Source: Rhodococcus sp. NBC_00297 (GTDB lineage: Bacteria > Actinomycetota > Actinomycetes > Mycobacteriales > Mycobacteriaceae). Taken from it: a DNA stretch of 64,000 nucleotides. Where the stretch lies: positions 4,095,001 through 4,159,000 of the forward strand of contig NZ_CP108041.1 of assembly GCF_036173065.1 (NCBI RefSeq), given 5' to 3'. The position numbers and the translations under genes are program-made. The notes under the pieces are model-generated. The model did not search any database, was not told the origin of the DNA, and saw only the letters and a program-made list of their open reading frames with translations. Positions within the stretch are counted from its first letter, which is position 1; every line of letters begins with the position of its first letter. Below are positions 19,181 to 27,559 of the stretch, piece after piece.

Positions 19181-19939
19181 GTGAATGCCTCGAAATCGTC
19201 GTCATCGAAATCGTCGAGCAAGTACACGCCACAGAAGTCGTCGAGCACGTCGACCTATGTTCTGGGCGGTCTCGCTCTCCTGGTCATCGCGGCCGTCGTC
19301 ATCGGCGGAGTGTTGTGGCAGAACTCCCGCAGCCAGCCGCGCGCCGACGGATACGGGTCCGTGCAGAATGCGGCGGTCACCTCCTCGGTCGACGACGACG
19401 GCGTGGTGCGGCTGGGTCTCCCGGAGGCGACACGCACGGTCGACATCTATGAGGACGCGATGTGCCCGTACTGCGCCGAGTTGGAGAACACCTACGGCCA
19501 GGAACTCGCGCAGAAGATCGACGAGGGCACCATCGCGGTGCGCTATCACATGCTCGACTTCCTGAATCAGTTGTCGCCCAGCGGTGACTACAGCACCCGT
19601 GCGGCCGCCGCATCGCAGTGCGTCGCCGCCACGGGCGACGGGCCCGCCTACTCCGCATTCCACTCGGCCCTGTTCTCGCCGGACTTCCAGCCGGAGGAGA
19701 AGGGCAGCGCGGACCACACCGCCGACGAGCTCGCCGCCCGCGCCACGGAGGCGGGAGCCTCCGACGAGGCGGCACAGTGCATCACCGACGGAACGCGAGT
19801 GGCGGACGCCGCCACCGACGCTGCGACGGGCAGCGCGGCGCTCGCAGCTGCCGGTGCGCGAGGCACTCCCACCGTCATCGTGGACGGCGCGATCGTCGAC
19901 ACCACCACCAACTCCGCCTGGGTGTCCGATCTCGGCTGA
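19181..19939 (+). CDS. Membrane-anchored DsbA-like thioredoxin-fold protein
   Basis: A 252-residue protein with a Ser/Lys-rich cytoplasmic leader, one membrane helix (STYVLGGLALLVIAAVVIGGVLW, residues ~23-46) and an outside DsbA/thioredoxin domain with a CPYC active site (EDAMCPYCAELENTYG, about residue 90) and the cis-Pro loop GARGTPTVIVDG. It probably oxidises or isomerises disulfides of exported proteins. The GTG at 19181 gives MNASKSSSSK. It is divergent from the VIT1 gene and is followed by the tRNA promoter. Confidence 0.87.
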   Translation: MNASKSSSSKSSSKYTPQKSSSTSTYVLGGLALLVIAAVVIGGVLWQNSRSQPRADGYGSVQNAAVTSSVDDDGVVRLGLPEATRTVDIYEDAMCPYCAELENTYGQELAQKIDEGTIAVRYHMLDFLNQLSPSGDYSTRAAAASQCVAATGDGPAYSAFHSALFSPDFQPEEKGSADHTADELAARATEAGASDEAAQCITDGTRVADAATDAATGSAALAAAGARGTPTVIVDGAIVDTTTNSAWVSDLG

Positions 19940-19946
19940 CGCTGAT

Positions 19947-19976
19947 TTGGACCTCGTCGAACCGATGGTGTAACTT
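19947..19976 (+). promoter_or_regulatory. Promoter of tRNA-Ala
   Basis: A -35 element TTGGAC (19947-19952) and a -10 element TAACTT (19971-19976) are separated by 18 bp and lie about 56 bp before the mature tRNA, a normal arrangement for a housekeeping promoter. Confidence 0.6.
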
Positions 19977-20032
19977 CGGTCGAGCGTTCTTCGAGCGGTG
20001 CGAAACACTCTTTCTCACGGTCAGAAGAGCAC

Positions 20033-20105
20033 GGGGCTATGGCGCAGCTGGTAGCGCACCACACTGGCAGTGTGGGGGTCAGGGGTTCGAGTCCCCTTAG
20101 CTCCA
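20033..20105 (+). tRNA. tRNA-Ala (anticodon GGC)
   Basis: A 73-nt cloverleaf: acceptor GGGGCTA pairs with TAGCTCC, including the G3-U70 pair that marks tRNA-Ala; D stem GCGC/GCGC; anticodon stem CCACA/TGTGG with loop CTGGCAG, anticodon GGC; T arm AGGGG TTCGAGT CCCCT. It reads GCC (and GCU) codons. CCA is not fully encoded (the genome has ACCG after the acceptor). Confidence 0.96.
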
Positions 20106-20137
20106 CCGAGTAACAGCTCCACCGAAGTAGGCAGATA

Positions 20138-20178
20138 CGCGAAAGGCCCCGTACCGGTCAGGTACGGGGCCTTTCGCG
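20138..20178. terminator. Strong bidirectional terminator between tRNA-Ala and lsr2
   Basis: A perfect 18-bp stem (20138-20155 pairs with 20161-20178) closes a 5-nt loop, between the tRNA and the end of the convergent lsr2 gene. Confidence 0.85.
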
Positions 20179-20190
20179 TGTGACGTGGTG

Positions 20191-20535
20191 TCAGTGCGCT
20201 GCGTCGTACGCGCTCTGCACCTCGGAGGGAATGCGCCCGCGGCTCGACACCGTGAATCCCGCGTCCACGGCCCATTCGCGCACGGCCCTGGTCTGTTCGG
20301 GACTGCGTCGTCCCATCGGTTTCGTGCTGCGTCGTCCGCTGTGCGTTCCGGCCGACACCTTCGCCGCGTGCTCGATGTAATAGCCCAGAACACGTCGGAA
20401 CTCGGCGGCATTGTCGGGCCCGAGGTCGATCTCGTAGTGCGTGCCGTCGACCGCGAACGTGATGTGTTCGCCGTCGTCCTCGAGAGGTGTTCTGTCGATG
20501 TCGTCGACCAGCTGAACAACGACCTTCTTCGCCAT
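20191..20535 (-). CDS. lsr2: Lsr2 nucleoid-associated protein
   Basis: A 114-residue H-NS-like protein that bridges AT-rich DNA and silences acquired genes. The N-terminal dimerisation domain begins MAKKVVVQLVDDIDRTPLED, followed by an acidic middle, a flexible linker (TKPMGRRSPEQTRAVREWA) and the C-terminal DNA-binding domain with the AT-hook-like RGR in VSSRGRIPSEVQ. Length is typical. The 288 bp upstream, shared with the amidase gene, look AT-richer than the rest of the window, which fits Lsr2 binding and autoregulation (inference). Confidence 0.97.
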   Translation of the reverse strand: MAKKVVVQLVDDIDRTPLEDDGEHITFAVDGTHYEIDLGPDNAAEFRRVLGYYIEHAAKVSAGTHSGRRSTKPMGRRSPEQTRAVREWAVDAGFTVSSRGRIPSEVQSAYDAAH

Positions 20536-20823
20536 GTCTTCTGCTTTCGTCGCTGAGCTCGGTTAATCACGCTTTGCCGAGACCATACCGTGTGAACCGC
20601 CCTTCCAATTCGGTCGGGGGCGCCGCGAAACACGTCATTTTCTCGGGGCGCGGAGCCATTGTGCACGGATATCGCGATTCACGCTGTCCGGACTCGCGAA
20701 CGGTCACGACGGGGTCACGGACGGCTACCGATCATCACACGTTCAACCAATTCGCCGTGCCATTCTTGGAAATCGCGAGAAAATCGTGTTGGCGCACGTG
20801 CGCCGAGGTGGGAAGTGGGGCGT

Positions 20824-21624
20824 ATGCGATCGTCGGTTGCACGACACTGTGGTGTCTCGATCCTCGCGGTCGCACTGGTCTCCGTGGCGGTCCCGCCGGG
20901 GGCCGCTGCGATCCCGGTGACACCGGACGCACCGCTCGCGGGCACCGTGATCTTCCTCGATCCCGGACACCAGGGAACGGGCCACGAGGAGAACCTCGCA
21001 GCGCAGGTGGACGACGGCCGGGGCGGTACGAAGGACTGCCAGACGAGCGGGATGACGGCGCTCGGCGGAACGCCGGAACACACCATCGTCTGGGACGTGT
21101 CGCAACTGGTGGCCTCGCGCCTCGAGAGTCTGGGTGCCGAGATCGTGCTGAGCCGGCCGGACGACACGGGATGGGGTGGGTGCATCACCGACCGTGCGCG
21201 AGCGGCGAGTGCATCGGGCGCCGCGGTGGCGGTGAGTGTTCACGCCGACTCCACCTCACTCCGGTCCGACGACGCGCATCACGGATTCCACGTCATCGTC
21301 CCGGCGCTGCCGGTGCCGTCCGCCGACGTCGACGAGGTGCAGTCCGGTGAGGGACGGCGTGCATCCACCGCCATGCGGGACGCGTACGAGCGAGCCGGAT
21401 TCACACCGGCGAACTATGCGGGGGTGGACGGGCTGCAGGTGCGATCCGACGTGGCCGCCCCCGCTCTCACGACCGTCCCCGTCGTCTTCCTCGAGATGGG
21501 CAACGGGTCGAACCCGTCGGATGCCGCAGAGCTCGAGAGTGCTGAGGGTCGCGCGTCCCATGCGGCGGCGATCGCGACCGGGATCGTGGATTTCGTGGCG
21601 GGAAGGCCGGAGGCCGGTCGGTGA
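20824..21624 (+). CDS. Secreted N-acetylmuramoyl-L-alanine amidase (Amidase_3)
   Basis: A 266-residue protein with a Sec signal peptide (residues ~1-29, VSILAVALVSVAVPPGAAA) and a zinc Amidase_3 domain: FLDPGHQG with the first His, a Glu in HEENLAA or nearby, VSVHADS with a further zinc His, and the catalytic Glu in VVFLEMGNGSNPSDA. It resembles mycobacterial Ami1 (Rv3717), which cleaves the stem peptide from glycan, and has the extra loop with two Cys near residues 75 and 120. The last residues (AGRPEAGR) are encoded by the first copy of a GC-rich tandem repeat, so the C-terminus was set by the repeat. Confidence 0.9.
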   Translation: MRSSVARHCGVSILAVALVSVAVPPGAAAIPVTPDAPLAGTVIFLDPGHQGTGHEENLAAQVDDGRGGTKDCQTSGMTALGGTPEHTIVWDVSQLVASRLESLGAEIVLSRPDDTGWGGCITDRARAASASGAAVAVSVHADSTSLRSDDAHHGFHVIVPALPVPSADVDEVQSGEGRRASTAMRDAYERAGFTPANYAGVDGLQVRSDVAAPALTTVPVVFLEMGNGSNPSDAAELESAEGRASHAAAIATGIVDFVAGRPEAGR

Positions 21625-21731
21625 GGGCGGGAAGGCCGGAGGCCGGTCGGTAGGGGCTGGGAGGCCGGAGGCCGGAGGCCGGTCGGTAGGGGCGGGAAGG
21701 CCGGAGGCCGGTCGGTAGGGGCGGGGAGGCT
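21597..21731. repeat. GC-rich tandem repeat, four to five ~29-bp units
   Basis: Units built on GGCGGGAAGGCCGGAGGCC followed by GGTCGGTAG recur at about 21597, 21625, 21652 (degenerate and with an extra GGAGGCCG slip), 21690 and a partial copy at 21719. The first unit is coding (end of the amidase); the others are intergenic and end just before the cobW-like promoter. Confidence 0.9.
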
Positions 21732-21744
21732 GAATCGGCTGACG

Positions 21745-21750
21745 TACCCT
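21745..21750 (+). promoter_or_regulatory. Candidate -10 element of the COG0523 gene (leaderless)
   Basis: TACCCT (TANNNT) ends 6 nt before the GTG at 21757, directly after the tandem repeat. Confidence 0.45.
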
Positions 21751-21756
21751 GACGCG

Positions 21757-22764
21757 GTGTCTCGCAGCGCTGTTCCGGTCGTTCTCGTCGCCGGGTACCT
21801 CGGATCCGGTAAGACGACGTTGCTCAACCATCTCCTCCGCCGAAATCACGGCATTCGAATCGGTGTGGTGGTCAACGACTTCGGCGCCGTGGACATCGAC
21901 TCGATGCTGGTCGCCGGGCAGGTCGACTCGATGATCACCCTGGGCAACGGCTGTCTGTGTTGCGCCGTCGACACCGAGGATCTCGACGAGATGTTCGGAG
22001 CCCTCACCGCGACCAGTGCCGCCGTCGACGCGATCGTCGTCGAGGCCAGCGGTGTGGCGGAGCCGCGTACTCTCATCAGGATGGTCGTCGCGAGCACCGA
22101 CTCGCGGATCCGGTACGGCGGCATGGTGATGGTCGTGGACGCCCTGCACGTGCTCGAGTCGACGGCCCGGCACCAGCACCTCGCTCAGCATCTCGGTCTC
22201 GCCGACCTGGTGGTGGTGAACAAAGCGGATGCGGTGGGACCCGGACGCATCGACGAGGTGCTCACGCTGGTGCGCGACGCGGCTCCCGCTGCCCCAACGG
22301 TGGTGACGTCGCACGGAGCCGTGGACGTGTCGCTCCTTCTCGATCCGCCGAAGCGGCCCGACGACGAGCCCCGGCAACTCGCCCTCGACGATCTGTTGCG
22401 GGAGCAGGACGATCCCCACGACCACCTGCACGCGAGTTACGAGACGTTCAGCGTCGAGACCAGCGACTGCCTCGATCCGCGGGCGTTCTTCGAGTTCCTC
22501 GAGAACCCGCCGCCGGGGCTGTACAGATCCAAGGGATTTGTTCGATTCGGACGTGGCGCGGCGCGATTCGTCGTCCAGACGGTCGGCGTCCACATCGACG
22601 TCGAGACCGCCTCGTCCCGCGGAGACACCGCACTGGTCTTCATCGGCTCGGGACTCGACGTCGCGGCGGCGCGTTCCCGGATCGAGGCGATGATCCGCAC
22701 CGAGAGTGCGACCGACGCAGAGTCACTCGTGGTGCACAGGTTCCTGCGCACCGGCGACCGCTAG
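21757..22764 (+). CDS. COG0523 (CobW/Nha3-like) metal GTPase chaperone
   Basis: A 335-residue G3E GTPase. Walker A GYLGSGKTTLLNHLL is at residue ~12-26, the metal-binding GCLCC (CxCC) motif at about residue 65, Walker B-like IVVEASGVAEP and NKAD base recognition follow, and the C-terminal CobW_C domain ends the protein. The linker carries several His/Asp (DDPHDHLH) that may bind metal. Such proteins deliver zinc or cobalt to client enzymes; the metal here is unknown, and no Zur box was identified. It converges on moaE with a 4-bp overlap. Confidence 0.85.
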   Translation: MSRSAVPVVLVAGYLGSGKTTLLNHLLRRNHGIRIGVVVNDFGAVDIDSMLVAGQVDSMITLGNGCLCCAVDTEDLDEMFGALTATSAAVDAIVVEASGVAEPRTLIRMVVASTDSRIRYGGMVMVVDALHVLESTARHQHLAQHLGLADLVVVNKADAVGPGRIDEVLTLVRDAAPAAPTVVTSHGAVDVSLLLDPPKRPDDEPRQLALDDLLREQDDPHDHLHASYETFSVETSDCLDPRAFFEFLENPPPGLYRSKGFVRFGRGAARFVVQTVGVHIDVETASSRGDTALVFIGSGLDVAAARSRIEAMIRTESATDAESLVVHRFLRTGDR

Positions 22765-23174
22765 AGCCCCACCCACTCGCTGGTGCCGCCGGGGAACTGC
22801 TGGCGCTTCCAGATCGGCACCTCGGTCTTGATGCGATCGACCAACGCCTGCAACGCTGCGAATGCTTCGGCGCGATGGGGAGACGCGACCGCGGCGACGA
22901 GAGCGGTGTCACCGATCGTCAGGTCGCCGACGCGGTGCACGGCCGCCGTCGGCAGGCCGGACGACGCGGCCGCGTCCTCGCAGCAGCGACGCAGGAACTT
23001 CTCGGCGTCGGGGTGGGCTCGGTACTCGAGTGCCGACACCGACTCGCCGTGGTCGTGGTCGCGGACGACTCCCCAGAACACCAGCACGGCACCGTGTTCA
23101 GGACCCGAGACGGCGTCGGAGACCTCCCCCGGATCGATCGGATCGCTCGAGATCCGGGCGAGAACCGTTGTCAT
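22761..23174 (-). CDS. moaE: Molybdopterin synthase catalytic subunit MoaE
   Basis: A 137-residue large subunit of molybdopterin synthase, which moves two sulfurs from MoaD thiocarboxylate to precursor Z. Conserved parts: GAVLVFWGVVRDHDHG, the LEYRAHPDAE segment, VHRVGDLTIGD and the catalytic lysines in the C-terminal RIKTEVPIWKRQQF. It is last in the moeA-moaCB-moaE operon; its ATG overlaps the moaCB stop by 4 bp. Its partner moaD lies in the facing moaA operon. Confidence 0.95.
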   Translation of the reverse strand: MTTVLARISSDPIDPGEVSDAVSGPEHGAVLVFWGVVRDHDHGESVSALEYRAHPDAEKFLRRCCEDAAASSGLPTAAVHRVGDLTIGDTALVAAVASPHRAEAFAALQALVDRIKTEVPIWKRQQFPGGTSEWVGL

Positions 23175-24193
23175 TCGTGAGCACCGCCTCCGCGTACCTG
23201 GGCGACGAGATGGTCCACGATTGGATCCAGCACCGTCAGTCCGTCCTTCACTCCGCCTGGTGATCCGGGCAGGTTCACGATCACTGTCTTCCCAGCGACG
23301 CCCACCAACCCGCGGCTGATCGAGGCGTGCACGGTGGCTGCCAGTCCCGTACGTCGGATCTCCTCCGCGACGCCGGGTAGTTCGCGGTCGAGCAGTGGCC
23401 GGGTGGCGTCGGGTGTGGCGTCGGTGGGGGAGACGCCCGTGCCGCCGGTGCTGATGATCAGGGCGGGTCCGCCGGTGAGGGCGTCTCGTAAGCCCGCGGC
23501 CACGTCGGCGTCTGCCACCACGAGAGGCCCCCGAACGTCGAAACCGCGGTCACCGAGCCACGACACGATGCGCGGTCCCGTGGTGTCCTCGCGCGTCCCG
23601 GCTGCGCCGCCGGTGGACGCGACGACGACGACCGCAGTTCGATCACCGAGAGGCGTTGCTGTGGAGGAGGTGTCGGGCTGGTGGTCGTCGCGCGTCCACA
23701 CGCCGCGCTTGCCACCCTCCTTGCGGATCAGACGCACCGACTCGATCGACGCTGCCGGATCCACGGCCTTGACCATGTCGTGCAGCGTGAGCCCGGCGAT
23801 GGACACCGCCGTCAGTGCTTCCATCTCGACGCCCGTCCGCCCGGTCGTGACGGCTGTGGCCTCTATCGTGATCGTGTCGTCGGTGAAGCCGAAGGACACC
23901 GCGACCGAGGACAGCGGAAGCGGATGGCACAGCGGAATGAGATCGGACGTCCGCTTCGCTCCGGCGATGCCGGCGATGCGCGCGGTCGACAGGACATCGG
24001 CCTTCGGCATGCCGTCGGCACGCACCAGGGCGATCACGTCCCGAGTCGTCCGTAGGGACCCGGCGGCGACCGCGGTGCGCGTGGTCTCGCTCTTCCCGCT
24101 GACGTCGACCATGCGGGCCCGGCCGTCGGAGTCCAGGTGCGAGAGCCCAGTGGAGGAACTCCCGGATGAGTGCGCAGCGGATGAATCGTTCAC
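23171..24193 (-). CDS. moaCB: Bifunctional MoaC-MoaB/MogA fusion (molybdenum cofactor synthesis)
   Basis: A 340-residue fusion. Residues ~20-175 are MoaC, cyclic pyranopterin monophosphate synthase (MVDVSGKSETTRTAVA at the start, DLIPLCHPLPLS, then TGVEMEALTAVSIA and the active-site Lys and Asp in DMVKAVD). Residues ~190-340 are MoaB/MogA, molybdopterin adenylyltransferase (STGGTGVSPTDATPDATRPLL, then GKTVIVNLPGSPGGVKDGL). One chain thus does the second step and the adenylation step. The GTG overlaps the moeA stop by 4 bp. This fusion is known in rhodococci. Confidence 0.93.
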   Translation of the reverse strand: MNDSSAAHSSGSSSTGLSHLDSDGRARMVDVSGKSETTRTAVAAGSLRTTRDVIALVRADGMPKADVLSTARIAGIAGAKRTSDLIPLCHPLPLSSVAVSFGFTDDTITIEATAVTTGRTGVEMEALTAVSIAGLTLHDMVKAVDPAASIESVRLIRKEGGKRGVWTRDDHQPDTSSTATPLGDRTAVVVVASTGGAAGTREDTTGPRIVSWLGDRGFDVRGPLVVADADVAAGLRDALTGGPALIISTGGTGVSPTDATPDATRPLLDRELPGVAEEIRRTGLAATVHASISRGLVGVAGKTVIVNLPGSPGGVKDGLTVLDPIVDHLVAQVRGGGAHE

Positions 24194-25395
24194 AGCGGCC
24201 ACACTCGCACACTGTTGCCCGCGGGCACCTCGACGGTGTCCGCGGGGACGTCGACCAGGACATCCGCGGCGGCCATCGACACCACCAGGTGCGACCCCGG
24301 TCCGGACGACACCACGACGCCGGTCTCCGTGAGTCGGCCCCGCAGGAACTGACGCCGTCCGGGCAGGGATCGGACTGCCTCGTCGGCGATGCGCTCGGTG
24401 ACGGTCGCGTCGGGGAGGCCCGAGAGCCTCCGGATCGCTGGACGGGCGAAGACGAGGTAGGACACCAGGGTGCTCACGGGATTGCCGGGGAAGCTGATCA
24501 CCGGGGTGCCGTCGAGGTCGGTCCACCCCTGCGGCCCACCGGGCTGCATCGCGACGTGGGTGAAGGTTCCCCCGCGGGGGCCGAGCACGTCCCGGACCAC
24601 CTCGAAGTCGCCCATCGACACACCCCCCGAGGTGATGATCACGTCCGCGTTCTCGGCGGCCTCGGACAGCATCGCGGAGAACTCGTCGGCGGTGTCGGTA
24701 CTGCGGCCGCGGAACGTCACCACGGCGCCGTCCGCGGTCACCGAGGTCGCGAGCGTGAGACCGTTCGAGTCGTACAGCTGACCGGGTCCGAGTGCACTGC
24801 CCGCCTCGACGAGTTCGGCGCCGGTCGCGATGACCGCGACCCGCAGCCGGGGGCGGACGGTGACGTCGGATCGGCCGACGGCCGTGAGAGCGCCGAGGTG
24901 ACGGGGGCCGAGCGTCGTGCCGGCCGGGACGACGACCGACCCCGCCGCGATGTCGCTGCCCTGCTCCCGCACGTACTCACCCGAGCGCCGTGAGCCGAGG
25001 ATGCGGACACCGTCCCCGTCCATCTCGGTGTCCTCGACGGGGATCACCGCGTCGGCGCCCTCGGGTACCGGAGCGCCGGTCATGATCTTGCGTGCCGTGC
25101 CCGACCGATGCCGTTCGTCCCCGGCATCGCCGGCGGCGAGAACGCCGGTGACCGGCAGTGTGACCGGTACGCGGGCAACCGATTCCGCGTCGACCGCGTA
25201 TCCGTCCATCTGGGAGTTCCGGAAGTTGGGGACGTCGATGAGGGCCTCGATGTCCGCGTGCGTCACGCGGCCGAGCGCATCGGTGAGCGGAACCGTCTCC
25301 GGGGGGCGAGCGGACCACGCGCGGGTGATCATCTCGTCGATCCGAACGGCGTGATCCTCGACCGAGCGTGCCGACGTCGTGTGCGCATGGCCCAT
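24190..25395 (-). CDS. moeA: Molybdopterin molybdenumtransferase MoeA
   Basis: A 401-residue enzyme inserting molybdate into adenylated molybdopterin. The four MoeA domains are visible: domain I with VPNFRNSQMDGYAV, the KIMTGAPVPEGADAVIPVEDTE segment, domain III with VAVIATGAELVEAGSALGPG, YDSNG and the ITSGGVSMGDFE loop, and GTPVISFPGNPVS, then a C-terminal beta domain. First gene of an operon with moaCB and moaE, linked by 4-bp overlaps. The ATG has TAGGAT 6 nt upstream on the minus strand, a leaderless promoter facing the moaA promoter. Confidence 0.95.
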   Translation of the reverse strand: MGHAHTTSARSVEDHAVRIDEMITRAWSARPPETVPLTDALGRVTHADIEALIDVPNFRNSQMDGYAVDAESVARVPVTLPVTGVLAAGDAGDERHRSGTARKIMTGAPVPEGADAVIPVEDTEMDGDGVRILGSRRSGEYVREQGSDIAAGSVVVPAGTTLGPRHLGALTAVGRSDVTVRPRLRVAVIATGAELVEAGSALGPGQLYDSNGLTLATSVTADGAVVTFRGRSTDTADEFSAMLSEAAENADVIITSGGVSMGDFEVVRDVLGPRGGTFTHVAMQPGGPQGWTDLDGTPVISFPGNPVSTLVSYLVFARPAIRRLSGLPDATVTERIADEAVRSLPGRRQFLRGRLTETGVVVSSGPGSHLVVSMAAADVLVDVPADTVEVPAGNSVRVWPL

Positions 25396-25401
25396 GCGGT
25401 C

Positions 25402-25407
25402 ATCCTA
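25402..25407 (-). promoter_or_regulatory. Candidate -10 element of moeA (leaderless)
   Basis: On the minus strand TAGGAT lies 6 nt before the moeA ATG (25395), in the 89-nt divergent moeA/moaA region. In the same region CCCGTT (25433-25438) and AACGGG (25445-25450) form an inverted repeat just before CATACT, a possible -10 for moaA, so a shared operator is possible. Confidence 0.45.
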
Positions 25408-25484
25408 GAGCGGGAATGAGGACGGTCGGGTTCCCGTTGCCCCGAACGGGCATACTGACGTGAACGGCGAGTGGAGGTGATCGA

Positions 25485-26549
25485 ATGACGACGGTGAGCA
25501 TGGGAATTCCCAGCCTGCCCGGTGTCGTGCGCGCGCCGTCCATGGTCGGCCGTCCGGACGTTCCGCACCTGCTGGACAGTTTCGGTCGCATCGCGCGGGA
25601 CCTGCGCATCTCGGTCACCGAGAAGTGCTCGCTGCGATGCACCTACTGCATGCCGGCCGAGGGGCTGCCGAACCTGGAGTTCGAACAACTGCTCACTGCG
25701 CAGGAGATCGCCCGCCTCGTCGGCGTCGCCGATCGACTCCTCGGTGTGCGCGAGGTCCGCTTCACCGGCGGCGAGCCGTTGGTCCGCAAGGACATCGTGG
25801 ACATCATCGCCCTGACCTCTCAGCACGCACCCGGTGTCGAACTGTCGATGACCACCAACGGCATCGGCCTCGAACGCCGAGCGGAGCGTCTTCGCGAGGC
25901 GGGTCTGACCCGGGTCAACGTCTCTCTCGACACGATCGACCGCAAGCACTTCGCATCGTTGACCCGGCGGGACCGGTTGCCCGCCGTGCTCGGCGGCATC
26001 GACGGGGCCCTGGCGGCCGGACTGACGCCGGTCAAGATCAACGCCGTTCTCATGCGCGAGACTCTGCACGGCGCTCAGGACCTGGTGCAGTGGTGCCTGG
26101 ACCGAGGTGTCGATCTGCGGTTCATCGAGCAGATGCCGCTCGACGCCGACCGGGAGTGGGCGCGCTCGACGATGGTGTCGGCGGCGGAACTGCTCGATCT
26201 GCTCGGGGAGCGGTTCACGCTCACCGAGATCGGCCGCACCGATCCGTCCGCGCCCGCCGAGGAGTGGACCGTGAACGGTGGCCCCGCCACGGTGGGCATC
26301 ATCGCCTCGGTCACCCGGTCCTTCTGCGCCGACTGCGACCGGACCCGGTTGACGGCGGAGGGGACCGTGCGGTCCTGCCTGTTCAGCGACTCCGAGACCG
26401 ATCTGCGGGTGGCGTTGCGCGGGGGTGCGACCGACGAGGAGATCGCGGACCTCTGGCGTGGAGCGATGTGGAACAAGTGGGCCGGCCACGGGATGGAACG
26501 TGAGGACTTCGTGCCGCCGGAACGCTCGATGGGTGCCATCGGTGGTTGA
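25485..26549 (+). CDS. moaA: GTP 3',8-cyclase MoaA (radical SAM)
   Basis: A 354-residue radical SAM enzyme starting molybdopterin synthesis from GTP. The SAM cluster motif CSLRCTYC is at about residue 48-55, the [11 protein letters not shown] motif follows, and the second [4Fe-4S] cluster at the C-terminal side is held by [15 protein letters not shown] and RSCLF. The chain ends in GG, needed for activity in this family. GGAGGTGA sits 6-7 nt before the ATG at 25485, a strong RBS. moaD overlaps its 3' end by 8 bp. Confidence 0.96.
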   Translation: MTTVSMGIPSLPGVVRAPSMVGRPDVPHLLDSFGRIARDLRISVTEKCSLRCTYCMPAEGLPNLEFEQLLTAQEIARLVGVADRLLGVREVRFTGGEPLVRKDIVDIIALTSQHAPGVELSMTTNGIGLERRAERLREAGLTRVNVSLDTIDRKHFASLTRRDRLPAVLGGIDGALAAGLTPVKINAVLMRETLHGAQDLVQWCLDRGVDLRFIEQMPLDADREWARSTMVSAAELLDLLGERFTLTEIGRTDPSAPAEEWTVNGGPATVGIIASVTRSFCADCDRTRLTAEGTVRSCLFSDSETDLRVALRGGATDEEIADLWRGAMWNKWAGHGMEREDFVPPERSMGAIGG

Positions 26550-26799
26550 GTCCGTGACTGTGGACGTGCGGTACTTCGCGGGGGCCGCGGACGCTGCGGG
26601 CACCACGCAGGAGTCGTACGACCTGAGGGTCGGCGCGACCGTGGCGGACGTGAAGTCGGCGCTGCGTGGACGCCACGGGCAGAAATTGAATCGTGTGCTG
26701 GACGTGGCGGTGTTCCTCATCGGCGACGAGATGGTCCGCGACGAGGCCTACCCCGTCGGTTCCCGGATCGACGTCCTCCCGCCCTTCGCCGGCGGCTAG
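26542..26799 (+). CDS. moaD: MoaD/ThiS-family sulfur carrier (molybdopterin synthase small subunit)
   Basis: An 85-residue beta-grasp protein ending in PPFAGG; the terminal Gly-Gly is adenylated and converted to a thiocarboxylate that feeds Moa[18 protein letters not shown] at the N-terminus and [11 protein letters not shown] in the middle are family-like. The GTG at 26542 overlaps moaA; a GTG at 26554 is also possible. Position directly after moaA supports the assignment. Confidence 0.88.
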   Translation: MVESVTVDVRYFAGAADAAGTTQESYDLRVGATVADVKSALRGRHGQKLNRVLDVAVFLIGDEMVRDEAYPVGSRIDVLPPFAGG

Positions 26800-26801
26800 A
26801 G

Positions 26802-27557
26802 ATGGCGTTCGTCAAACGGCGTGAGGACGCGCATCCCGACTTCTTCGCCGCCGAGGCTGCAGGTCTGCGGTGGCTCGCCGACGGGGGAGCGCCTACGGTC
26901 GACGTCCTCGAGGTCGCGGCCGACCACATCGTTCTCGAACGCCTCGACTCCGTCCGGCCGACGCCGGACGCTGCTCGCCGCTTCGGCGCACTGCTCGCCC
27001 GCACCCACGACAGCGGTGCCCCCCGGTTCGGCTCGCCGCCTGCAGGTTTCGACGGAACGCTGTTCATCGGATCGCGCACCATGTCGTCGGTGGAGCACGA
27101 CCGCTGGGGTGAGTTCTACGCGCAGGAACGGGTGCTGCCGTATCTCCGTGTCGCGGTCGACGCCGGCACGGTCACGCGGGACGAGGCCGACCTCGTGGAG
27201 CGTGCCTGCTCCGTCGTCGCGGACGGGTCGTTCGACTCGACCGACCCTCCGGCGCGTCTGCACGGCGACCTGTGGACCGGCAACGTGCTCTGGACGCCCG
27301 GCGGCGTGACGCTCATCGACCCCGCGGCGCACGGCGGACACCGCGAGACGGACCTCGCGATGCTGTCTCTCTTCGGCTGTCCGCACCTCGAGCACCTTCT
27401 CGACGGCTATCAGGAGCAGCACGAGCTCGCTCCGGGTGCCGAGGAACGGGTGCCTCTGCATCAGCTGCATCCCCTCGCCGTGCACGCGGCGGGTCACGGC
27501 CGGAGCTACGGCGTGGCACTGGCCGACGCCGCGACGCGAACCCTCGCGCTGGCCTGA
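26802..27557 (+). CDS. Fructosamine kinase family protein
   Basis: A 251-residue aminoglycoside-phosphotransferase-fold kinase of the fructosamine kinase/ketosamine-3-kinase group. The Brenner-type catalytic motif LHGDLWTGNVLW and the metal-binding VTLIDPAAHGG are present at residues ~150-180, with the N-terminal ATP-site lysine in MAFVKRRE and the E-A-A-G-L-R-W-L helix. The length is short by about 30 residues at the N-terminus compared with many members. These enzymes phosphorylate glycated protein lysines so that the adduct falls off. The start is only 2 nt after the moaD stop, so it shares that operon. Confidence 0.87.
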   Translation: MAFVKRREDAHPDFFAAEAAGLRWLADGGAPTVDVLEVAADHIVLERLDSVRPTPDAARRFGALLARTHDSGAPRFGSPPAGFDGTLFIGSRTMSSVEHDRWGEFYAQERVLPYLRVAVDAGTVTRDEADLVERACSVVADGSFDSTDPPARLHGDLWTGNVLWTPGGVTLIDPAAHGGHRETDLAMLSLFGCPHLEHLLDGYQEQHELAPGAEERVPLHQLHPLAVHAAGHGRSYGVALADAATRTLALA

Positions 27558-27559
27558 GG

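Noticed and set aside
20099..20125. AGCTCCACCGA repeated at the tRNA-Ala 3' end, as a possible phage attachment-site duplication
   Set aside because: Only 11 bp, 16 bp apart, with no integrase or foreign genes nearby; a local duplication is simpler.
21597..21731. CRISPR array
   Set aside because: The units are directly abutting GC-rich repeats without unique spacers, and no cas genes are present.
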